In this document: positions 7,728 to 13,331 of the stretch, one piece after another
How the letters are laid out: every line of letters begins with the position of its first letter
Position numbering within the stretch: the stretch's first letter is position 1
Assembly: GCA_050692055.1 (NCBI GenBank)
Contig: JBOGTC010000146.1
Location: 1-14,861, forward strand
DNA from: JBOGTC01 sp050692055
Lineage (GTDB): Bacteria; Chloroflexota; Limnocylindria; QHBO01
Reading direction: 5' to 3'
Length of the DNA: 14,861 nucleotides
Program-made: the position numbers and the translations under genes
Notes under the pieces: generated by a model
What the model saw: the letters and a program-made list of their open reading frames with translations, nothing else
Database searches by the model: none
What the model was told of the DNA's origin: nothing

Positions 7728-8216
7728 ATGCCCGCCGTCGCCGTCGTGTGCGGCTCCCGATCGGATCTACCGACCCTCAAGGGATGCTTCGACGTGCTGG
7801 ATGACTATGGCATCGGCTGGGAGGCATCGGTCATCAGCGCCCATCGGCAGCCGGAGGCGCTGGCGCGTTACGTCCGCGAGGCCGAGGCTGGCGGGGCGCG
7901 GCTCTTCATCGGTGCGGCCGGCCTGGCGGCCCACCTCCCGGGCGTGCTCGCGAGCCTGACGGCGCTGCCGGTGATCGGTATCCCGCTCGACGGCGGAGCC
8001 CTCGGCGGAGCGGACGCCCTGTACAGCGTAGTGCAGATGCCGCCGGGCGTGCCGGTGGCGTCGGTCGCCATCGGTTCGGCGGGTGCCAAGAACGCCGGCC
8101 ACCTGGCTGCCCGAATTCTCGCCCTGTCGGACGAGCGAGTGGCCGCTCGGGTCGCGGCCTTCCGCGAGGAGCAGGCGGCGCGGGCCGAGCTGCGCGTCGA
8201 CCCCCGCTCCGGCTGA
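7728..8216 (+). CDS. purE: N5-carboxyaminoimidazole ribonucleotide mutase (PurE, class I-like)
   Basis: Class I PurE converts N5-CAIR (made by PurK) to CAIR. The 162-residue product has normal class I length. Motifs are GSRSD at 9-13, SAHR at 37-40 with the likely catalytic His39, 'GAAGLAAHLPGV' at 62-73, and 'ADALYSVVQMPPGVPVA' followed by 'VAIGSAGAKNAGHLAARIL'. The ATG at 7728 gives the typical short N-terminus and follows the -10 box. No purK lies beside it, although purE-purK is the common arrangement. PurK may be elsewhere, or this could be a class II enzyme using AIR and CO2 directly; I cannot separate the classes with confidence by eye. The 387 non-coding bases downstream separate it from purB. 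Confidence 0.95.
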   Translation: MPAVAVVCGSRSDLPTLKGCFDVLDDYGIGWEASVISAHRQPEALARYVREAEAGGARLFIGAAGLAAHLPGVLASLTALPVIGIPLDGGALGGADALYSVVQMPPGVPVASVAIGSAGAKNAGHLAARILALSDERVAARVAAFREEQAARAELRVDPRSG

Positions 8217-8428
8217 CACACGTCGCCCCAGGCTTCGACGCGACTTTCGCGCCGAGATTGCTTGGCGTTCGACATCGGCTGACGCGAGGCCAGGCGTGCA
8301 GACCACGTATGAATCTGGCGACTCGGCCCCTGGCCAGGCGGCGGACAGGACCCGGCCCAGACCTGAGGTCAGTGGCGGGCGGGCGCGTTGCACCAGGTGG
8401 AGGTATCGGTGAAGAAGAGGCCGATTCA

Positions 8429-8452
8429 ACCGTCTGCTTCACCGTCTGTTTC
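8429..8452 (+). repeat. Tandem 12-base repeat, two copies
   Basis: ACCGTCTGCTTC (8429-8440) is followed directly by ACCGTCTGTTTC (8441-8452), differing at one base, and a further ACCG begins at 8453. Probably a small duplication or slippage product. It sits between the two purine-rich segments that can pair with 8491-8501. Confidence 0.6.
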
Positions 8453-8471
8453 ACCGAGTGCAACCAGCGGG

Positions 8472-8501
8472 GAAGATGAGCCCTCTCAGCGGCTCTTCTT
8501 C
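8472..8501 (+). terminator. Stem-loop in the purE-purB gap (terminator or regulatory hairpin)
   Basis: GAAGATGAGCC (8472-8482) pairs with GGCTCTTCTTC (8491-8501) over 11 positions with one mismatch, around an 8-base loop. No T-run follows. The 3' arm can also pair with GAAGAAGAGGCC (8411-8422), with one bulged base, so two mutually exclusive structures are possible. As it lies upstream of the purB -10 box, it would belong to the 3' end of the purE transcript unless purB has a second, earlier promoter. Confidence 0.4.
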
Positions 8502-8591
8502 GTCGTTAGCTCCATCTCATGCAACGGGCGGTAAAGCGGCCCACGGTCGGCCAGTGGCGGGCGGGGCCCTCACTGAACGCGGGGCCATGCC

Positions 8592-8603
8592 TATCCTGTT
8601 GGT
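8592..8603 (+). promoter_or_regulatory. purB promoter -10 box, leaderless arrangement
   Basis: TATCCT at 8592-8597 ends 6 bases before the GTG at 8604, placing the expected transcription start at the start codon itself. There is no Shine-Dalgarno site. This promoter would drive the whole purB-to-purQ run. Confidence 0.55.
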
Positions 8604-9923
8604 GTGATCGACCGCTACGCGCTGCCCGAGCTGCGCGAGATCTTCGGTGAGCCGCGAAAGCTCCAGCTCTGGCTGCAGATCGAGCTGCTGGTGGTCCAGG
8701 CGCTCAACGCCGCCGGCATGGTGCCCGACGCCGACTGGGAGCGCATCCGAACCGGCGCGACCGAGGTGGACGCGGACCGCGCGCACGCGATCGAGCAGGA
8801 GTCACAGCACGACGTCATCGCCTTCCTGCGCTCGGTCACAGAGCGCCTCGGGCCGGAGGGCCGCTGGCTCCACTTCGGCCTCACGAGCTCCGACGTGCTC
8901 GACACGGCGACCGCGGTCGTCCTGCGCGACGCGACCCGCGTGGTGGAAGGGGAGATCGCCCGGCTGATCGAGGTGGTCCGACGCCTTGCGCTTCAGCATC
9001 GGCACACGCCGATGGTCGGGCGCAGCCACGGCATTCACGCCGAGCCGATCACGTTCGGCTTCAAGGTCGCCGGCTGGTACGCCGAGCTGATGCGGGATGC
9101 CGAGCGCATCGCGCGAGCCCGCGAGGGGATCAGCGTGGGCGCCATCTCGGGGGCGGTCGGCACGCACGCCAACGTCGCCGCCGAGGTCGAGGCGTTCGTG
9201 ATGGAGCGGCTGGGGCTCGAGCCGGATCCCGCCTCGACCCAGGTCGTGAGCCGCGACCGGCATGCAGAGCTGCTCACCGCGCTGGCGATCCTGGGCGGCA
9301 CGCTGGAGCGGATCGGGGTCGAGGTGCGCCACCTGCAGCGCACCGAGGTGAGCGAGGCGTTCGAGCCGTTCGGGTCCGGCCAGCAGGGCTCGTCGGCCAT
9401 GCCGCACAAGCGCAACCCGATCCTGGCCGAGCGGGTGACCGGCATGGCGCGCCTGCTGCGCGGCGATGCGCTGGTGGGGCTCGAGAACATGGCCCTCTGG
9501 CACGAGCGCGACATCAGCCACAGCTCGGCCGAGCGCTTCGTGTTCGAGCGGGCGCTGGGCGTGGCCGCGTACGCCACGCGCACGCTGGCCGACCTGCTCG
9601 ACGCGCTGGAGGTCGACGCGGAGCGCATGCGCACGAATCTCGAGCTGCTGGGCGGCATGGTCTTCTCGGAGGCGCTGCTGCTCGCCATGGTGGCCAAGGG
9701 GGCCGATCGCCAGGAGGCGTACCGGCTGGTGCAGGGAGCCGCGAAGCGGGCATGGGCCGGAGCCCTGGGCTTTCGAGAGGCTCTCCTCGCCGACGAGCGG
9801 GTGGGCGAATGGCTGAGCGGCGAGGAGATCGAACGCGCGATGGACCTCCAGCATCACCTGGCCGGGGTCGACGCCACCTATCGCGCGCTCCAGCTCGACG
9901 ACGGCGCGGGCCCTGACAGATAA
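8604..9923 (+). CDS. purB: Adenylosuccinate lyase
   Basis: Splits SAICAR to AICAR and adenylosuccinate to AMP, each releasing fumarate, so it serves both the common pathway and the AMP branch. The 439-residue product has the typical length of the Bacillus/Thermotoga-type enzyme. The N-terminus 'MIDRYALPELREIFGE' is characteristic. Family motifs follow: 'TSSDVLDTA', 'GRSHGIHAEP' with likely catalytic His142, and the fumarase/aspartase signature GSSAMPHKRNPI at 262-273, whose Ser263/Ser264 lie in the catalytic flexible loop. GTG 8604 is fixed by the conserved N-terminus and the -10 box. Its stop is 4 bases before the next ATG, so it heads a compact run of six genes. Confidence 0.97.
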   Translation: MIDRYALPELREIFGEPRKLQLWLQIELLVVQALNAAGMVPDADWERIRTGATEVDADRAHAIEQESQHDVIAFLRSVTERLGPEGRWLHFGLTSSDVLDTATAVVLRDATRVVEGEIARLIEVVRRLALQHRHTPMVGRSHGIHAEPITFGFKVAGWYAELMRDAERIARAREGISVGAISGAVGTHANVAAEVEAFVMERLGLEPDPASTQVVSRDRHAELLTALAILGGTLERIGVEVRHLQRTEVSEAFEPFGSGQQGSSAMPHKRNPILAERVTGMARLLRGDALVGLENMALWHERDISHSSAERFVFERALGVAAYATRTLADLLDALEVDAERMRTNLELLGGMVFSEALLLAMVAKGADRQEAYRLVQGAAKRAWAGALGFREALLADERVGEWLSGEEIERAMDLQHHLAGVDATYRALQLDDGAGPDR

Positions 9924-9927
9924 GCCG

Positions 9928-10845
9928 ATGCGTTCCTGGGTCGCGAACGCGGCCATGGCGGCCAGGATCTCGGCCGATCGCGCCGAGCTCTGGGTGCCCG
10001 GGGCGCTCGTCTGGCTGGCGACCGTCGGCTGGCTCCCGCTGCTGCTGACGGTGGCGACGTTTCCAGCGGAGGCCGACCTGGCTTTCTTCGGAGCAGGCCT
10101 CGTGACGTCGGGCGCATGGCCGCTGAACGCGGCCGTCCTCGGCGTGGCCGGCGTGCTGGTGGTGCTGGTCGGCTTCGCCCTCGCGGCGCTCGGCGAGGCG
10201 GCGCTGCGCCGCGGCGTGGAGCGCAGCAGCGCGCCGCTTGCCGCCCACGCGCGGCGCCTCATGGTCGCCGCCCTCATCGGCGCGGTGCCCGTCGTCCTGG
10301 CGCTCTTGGCGCTGGGAATCGCGTTGTCGGCGGTCGCGCCGGACGAGTTCCAGTCGCCGGACATCGGCGGGGAGGTCGTGGTCCGCATCGCCGGCCGCGT
10401 GGCGCCGGTCCTGGTCGTCCTTGTCCTCGCGGTGCTCGCCGGTGAGGTGATCGGCGCGACGTTCAGCCGGCGCGTCACCGGGCCGGATGCCGGGCGGATG
10501 GGAGCAGCCCTGCGAGCCGCGGTTGGCGACGTGCGGCGTTCGTGGCTGCGCCTGATCGGCGTGGCCGTCTGCAGCCTGGCCGGCACGGTGGCCTACCTCG
10601 TCGCCGCCACGCTGCTGCTCCGCGTCCTGTGGGCGCCGATCGCCGCGCCGCTCGCGGTCGGGCAGGGGATCGACGCGCCCGGTGTCCTGCTGCTGGTAGG
10701 CTTCGTGGCGATCTGGCTCTGCCTCCTTCTCGGCGGTGGCGCGCTCCACGCGTGGGCCTCGACGTGGTGGACCCTCGAGCTCGCCGAGGCACGTCGTGAC
10801 GGTGCGGAGCGGTCGCGCAACCTGGAGGCCATCACACCGGCGTGA
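9928..10845 (+). CDS. Six-segment integral membrane protein, unknown function
   Basis: The 305-residue product is Ala/Leu/Val-rich with about six predicted membrane segments at 23-43, 66-90, 110-135, 158-178, 208-232 and 252-275. Arg-rich segments (94-110, 181-207) lie between them and probably face the cytoplasm. I recognise no catalytic or transporter motif; the layout loosely recalls uncharacterised DUF4013-like membrane proteins, a weak comparison. ATG 9928 is 4 bases after purB, with no clear Shine-Dalgarno site, suggesting re-initiation by ribosomes finishing purB. Its TGA overlaps the GTG of the MgtC-like gene (GTGA). The tight spacing on both sides makes co-expression with purB and mgtC very likely. 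Whether it works with MgtC is inference. Confidence 0.85.
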   Translation: MRSWVANAAMAARISADRAELWVPGALVWLATVGWLPLLLTVATFPAEADLAFFGAGLVTSGAWPLNAAVLGVAGVLVVLVGFALAALGEAALRRGVERSSAPLAAHARRLMVAALIGAVPVVLALLALGIALSAVAPDEFQSPDIGGEVVVRIAGRVAPVLVVLVLAVLAGEVIGATFSRRVTGPDAGRMGAALRAAVGDVRRSWLRLIGVAVCSLAGTVAYLVAATLLLRVLWAPIAAPLAVGQGIDAPGVLLLVGFVAIWLCLLLGGGALHAWASTWWTLELAEARRDGAERSRNLEAITPA

Positions 10846-11351
10846 ATCCTGAGCTGACCGTCGCGACCGAGCTGAACCTCGCCCTGCGGCTGACCGTCGG
10901 GCTGATCCTCGGCGCGATCATCGGCTTCGAGCGCGAGCTGCACCGTCAGCCGGCAGGGTTCCGGACACACAGCCTCGTGTCGCTGGGCGCGGCGCTGTTC
11001 ACCGTCGTCAGCGCCTTCGGCTTCGCCGGGCCGCTGGTGGATCCGACGAGAATCGCCGCCCAGATCGTGTCGGGCATCGGCTTCATCGGTGCCGGCACGA
11101 TCCTCCAGTACCGCGGGCACATCCGGGGCCTGACGACCGCGGCCAGCCTGTGGTCGGTGGCCGCCATCGGCACCGCGGCAGGTGCCGGGCTGTTCGTGGT
11201 CGCCACCATCGGCACGTTGCTCATCCTGGTGATCCTGTCGATCCTGGACCGTATCGAGGACGTCGCGCGACGCCGGCTGTCGCTGCCGCCGGACCGATAC
11301 GACCTGGCACGCGATGAACCGACCGAGGGCAAGAGCGAAGACCTGCCATGA
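10842..11351 (+). CDS. MgtC/SapB family membrane protein (short form)
   Basis: The family is recognised from 'GFERELHRQPAGFRTHSLVSLGAALF' split as 28-40 and 41-53, then 'IAAQIVSGIGFIGAGTIL' at 71-88 and 'GLTTAASLWSVAAIG' at 96-110. Membrane segments are at about 13-29, 43-60, 72-88, 99-115 and 117-135. At 169 residues it has the membrane domain and a short charged tail, and lacks the extra C-terminal domain of ~230-residue MgtC virulence proteins. Salmonella MgtC is needed for growth at low Mg2+ and in macrophages and has been reported to act on F1Fo ATP synthase; short family members are mostly uncharacterised. The GTG overlaps the preceding stop (GTGA) and the stop overlaps the purC ATG (ATGA), so translation is probably coupled on both sides. 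Its place within a purine operon is unusual. Confidence 0.92.
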   Translation: MNPELTVATELNLALRLTVGLILGAIIGFERELHRQPAGFRTHSLVSLGAALFTVVSAFGFAGPLVDPTRIAAQIVSGIGFIGAGTILQYRGHIRGLTTAASLWSVAAIGTAAGAGLFVVATIGTLLILVILSILDRIEDVARRRLSLPPDRYDLARDEPTEGKSEDLP

Positions 11352-12229
11352 CCCTGACCACCAGCCACGTCGAGGGGCTGCCGCTCGTGCATCGAGGCAA
11401 GGTCCGCGAGACGTACGCCGTCGACGAGCGCCACCTGCTGCTGGTGGCCACCGACCGGCTGTCCGCCTTCGACGTCGTCTTCGACCAGCCGATCCCCGAC
11501 AAGGGCCGGATCCTGACCCAGCTCTCCGCATGGTGGTTCGAGGAGCTGGCCGCGCTGGGGCCTTCCCACTTCATCTCCGTCGAGGCCGATGCGCTACCGG
11601 CTTCCGCCCGCACGCCCGAGCTCGCCGGCCGCACCATGCTGGTGCGCCGGGCGGAGCGCGTCGATGCCGAGTGCGTCGTGCGCGGATATCTCGCCGGCTC
11701 GGCGTGGACCGAGTATCAACGGGACGGCACCATCTGCGGGCGCCGGCTGCCATCCGGGCTGCGCGAGGCGGACCGCCTGCCCGAGCCGATCTTCACGCCC
11801 TCGACCAAGGCGGAGGTGGGGCATGACGAGAACATCAGCGTGCAGCAGCTCGCGAGCCTCGTCGGCGCCGACGTGGCGCGGCAGCTGGAGGGGTACTCGC
11901 TGGCGCTGTATGCCGCGGCGGCGGGGCGCGCCGAGGCCGTGGGCCTCATCCTCGCCGACACGAAGTTCGAGTTCGGCTGGATCGACGGCGAGCTGGCCGT
12001 CATCGACGAGGTCCTCACGCCGGACTCGTCGCGCTTCTGGGATGGCGCGCACTATGCCCCGGGCGCGTCACCGGCCAGCTTCGACAAGCAGTACGTCCGC
12101 GACTTCGTGGCCGCATCGGGCTGGGACAAGGAGCCGCCGGCGCCCATGCTGCCGGACGAGGTGATCGCGGGTACCCGCGATCGCTACGCCACCGCCTACG
12201 AGCGGCTGACCGGCCGCGAGTGGCGTTGA
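11348..12229 (+). CDS. purC: Phosphoribosylaminoimidazole-succinocarboxamide synthase (SAICAR synthetase)
   Basis: Joins CAIR and aspartate with ATP to form SAICAR. The 293-residue product fits the longer bacterial form (~290-300 residues) rather than the ~240-residue type. Motifs are 'RGKVRETY' at 16-23, 'LLLVATDRLSAFDVV' at 30-44, 'VVRGYLAGSAWTEY' at 110-123, 'PSTKAEVGHDENIS' at 151-164, 'DTKFEFG' at 204-210 and 'DEVLTPDSSRFW' at 220-231. All main ATP- and substrate-binding blocks are present. ATG 11348 overlaps the mgtC-like stop (ATGA). 35 bases separate it from purS. Confidence 0.97.
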   Translation: MTLTTSHVEGLPLVHRGKVRETYAVDERHLLLVATDRLSAFDVVFDQPIPDKGRILTQLSAWWFEELAALGPSHFISVEADALPASARTPELAGRTMLVRRAERVDAECVVRGYLAGSAWTEYQRDGTICGRRLPSGLREADRLPEPIFTPSTKAEVGHDENISVQQLASLVGADVARQLEGYSLALYAAAAGRAEAVGLILADTKFEFGWIDGELAVIDEVLTPDSSRFWDGAHYAPGASPASFDKQYVRDFVAASGWDKEPPAPMLPDEVIAGTRDRYATAYERLTGREWR

Positions 12230-12264
12230 GACTCCGGGGCTCGACGTGCCGGAGACCGGCCTGA

Positions 12265-12546
12265 GTGCGCTGGCTGGCTGACGTGCGCGTCACCCTCCGT
12301 CCTGGTATCGCCGATCCGGAAGGGCAGACGATCGCGTCAGGGCTGCGCTCGCTGGGCTACGAGACGGTGAGCGACGTTCGTGCCGGCAAGCTCCTGCGGC
12401 TGGCGTTCGAGGCCGATGACCCCGCCACCGCCGAGTCGACGGTCGCCGAGATGTGCCGCCGGCTGCTGGCCAACCCGGTGATGGAGACGGCGACCTGGGA
12501 GCTACGCGCCGACGAGCAGATCGATGCGGACGAGGCCGTGCCGTGA
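12265..12546 (+). CDS. purS: FGAM synthase subunit PurS
   Basis: Small subunit of the three-part formylglycinamidine ribonucleotide synthase (PurS-PurQ-PurL), thought to bridge PurQ and PurL for ammonia transfer. The 93-residue product fits the family (~80-90) with 'ADVRVTLRPGIADPEGQTI' at 5-23, 'LRSLGYETVSDVRAGKLL' and 'RRLLANPVMETATWEL'. GTG 12265 gives the expected N-terminus, and GGAG at 12251-12254 sits 10 bases upstream. Its TGA overlaps the purQ GTG (GTGA), the usual tight coupling of these two subunits. The acidic tail after 'WEL' is slightly longer than usual. Confidence 0.93.
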   Translation: MRWLADVRVTLRPGIADPEGQTIASGLRSLGYETVSDVRAGKLLRLAFEADDPATAESTVAEMCRRLLANPVMETATWELRADEQIDADEAVP

Positions 12547-13289
12547 CGCTGCTCTCCCGCCGGCCGCGCATTGCGGTGGCCGTCTTTCCCGGTACCTGGA
12601 GCGAGCGCGACTTCGCGCATGTCGCCACGTCGGTGCTGGGCTGGGAGGCGCGGCTGCTGTGGCACACGGAGCGCGCGCTCGGCGACGTCGATGCCGTGGT
12701 GCTGCCCGGCGGCTTCGCCCACGGCGATCATCTGCGCACCGGCGCCATCGCCCGCTTCAGCCCCCTCATGGGCGCGGTCGAGGCCTTTGCTGCGGGAGGC
12801 GGCCCGGTCATCGGCTCCTGCAACGGGTTCCAGGTGCTGACCGAGGCCGGCCTCCTGCCCGGGGCGTTGCTGCGCAACGAGCACCTGGAGTTTCGCTGCG
12901 ACTGGCAGTGGCTGCGGGTCGAGCATCCCGGTGCCGCGCCGGCATGGCTCGGCGATCTCGCAGACGGCGACCTCATCCGGCTGCCCATCAGCCACGGCGA
13001 GGGCCGCTACTTCGCGGACGACGGTACGCTGGACGAGCTCGAGGCGACCGGCCGCGTGGTCCTGCGCTATGCGGCCGCGGACGGCAGCGTGACCGTCGAT
13101 GCCAATCCGAACGGCTCGCTGCGCTCGATCGCCGGCATCGCGAACGAGCGGGGAAACGTCCTCGGACTGATGCCGCATCCCGAGCGTGCATCCGAGCGGG
13201 AGCTCGGCGGTTCCGACGGGCTGCGCCTGCTTCGCGCGCTCGAGCGCTGGCTGCAGGACCAGCCGGCGGCGGCGGAGCGTCGGCTATGA
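12543..13289 (+). CDS. purQ: FGAM synthase glutaminase subunit PurQ
   Basis: Class I glutaminase that supplies ammonia to PurL for converting FGAR to FGAM. The product has 248 residues. Nucleophile Cys93 lies in 'GSCNGFQVLTEAGLLPGAL', with His212 and Glu214 in 'LMPHPERA'; 'VVLPGGFAHGDHLRTGAIA' and 'PISHGEGRY' are also typical. The N-terminal loop reads 'FPGTWSERDFAHV', whereas most PurQ have an FPGSNxDxD-type loop. GTG 12543, overlapping the purS stop, is preferred over the 30-residue longer frame start at 12453, which would overlap purS by 94 bases with shadow-like sequence. Its stop coincides with the -10 box of the following gene. PurL, often next in line, is absent here. Confidence 0.95.
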   Translation: MTLLSRRPRIAVAVFPGTWSERDFAHVATSVLGWEARLLWHTERALGDVDAVVLPGGFAHGDHLRTGAIARFSPLMGAVEAFAAGGGPVIGSCNGFQVLTEAGLLPGALLRNEHLEFRCDWQWLRVEHPGAAPAWLGDLADGDLIRLPISHGEGRYFADDGTLDELEATGRVVLRYAAADGSVTVDANPNGSLRSIAGIANERGNVLGLMPHPERASERELGGSDGLRLLRALERWLQDQPAAAERRL

Positions 13290-13319
13290 TCGAACCGTCC
13301 GCCTAACCGATTCAGGAGG
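13285..13319 (+). promoter_or_regulatory. Promoter -10 box and strong ribosome binding site of the zinc-ribbon gene
   Basis: TATGAT at 13285-13290 overlaps the purQ stop codon and fits the -10 consensus well. AGGAGG at 13314-13319 is a full Shine-Dalgarno sequence 12 bases before the ATG at 13332. Unlike purD, purE and purB, this gene would have a leader of about 35 bases. No clear -35 hexamer is seen. Confidence 0.5.
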
Positions 13320-13331
13320 CGCCACCCCAAC

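Larger units (their letters stand above)
8370..8565 (+). repeat. 14-base direct repeat CAGTGGCGGGCGGG, two copies
   Basis: Two identical copies lie at 8370-8383 and 8552-8565, 182 bases apart. The second ends 26 bases before the purB -10 box, in or just upstream of the -35 position. The first abuts the GACCT-G-AGGTC dyad. A pair of regulator-binding sites is possible; chance in GC-rich DNA is not excluded. Confidence 0.5.
8217..8603. other. Repeat-rich non-coding stretch between purE and purB
   Basis: No convincing gene lies in these 387 bases; the short open frames lack family features. Contents in order: a small perfect hairpin CGCGA-CTT-TCGCG (8239-8251) 22 bases after the purE stop; a palindrome CCTGGCCAGG (8329-8338); a dyad GACCT-G-AGGTC (8360-8370); the first copy of a 14-base repeat (8370-8383); a purine-rich GAAGAAGAGGCC (8411-8422); a tandem 12-base repeat (8429-8452); a long stem-loop (8472-8501); the second 14-base copy (8552-8565); and the purB -10 box (8592-8597). 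It looks like regulatory or untranslated sequence. Confidence 0.6.

Noticed and set aside
8429..8452. Tandem 12-mer as the start of a CRISPR array
   Set aside because: The units abut with no spacers, there are only two copies, and no cas genes are nearby.
8258..8479. Small + strand open frame in the purE-purB gap
   Set aside because: Arg/Gly-rich composition, repeat-derived C-terminus (CFTVCFTEC comes from the tandem 12-mer), and no recognisable start signal.
8802..10586. A 594-codon open frame on the minus strand across purB and the membrane gene
   Set aside because: It runs opposite to purB, whose motifs are unmistakable. The amino-acid composition (Arg/Ala/Pro/Ser-rich) is that of a GC-rich shadow frame, with no recognisable domain. 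The same applies to the long minus-strand frames at 1406-2236, 3651-4757, 6344-7420 and 13716-14849.
12453..12542. A longer purQ beginning at 12453
   Set aside because: It would overlap purS by 94 bases and add 30 shadow-like residues. GTG 12543 gives the usual N-terminus and a GTGA overlap.
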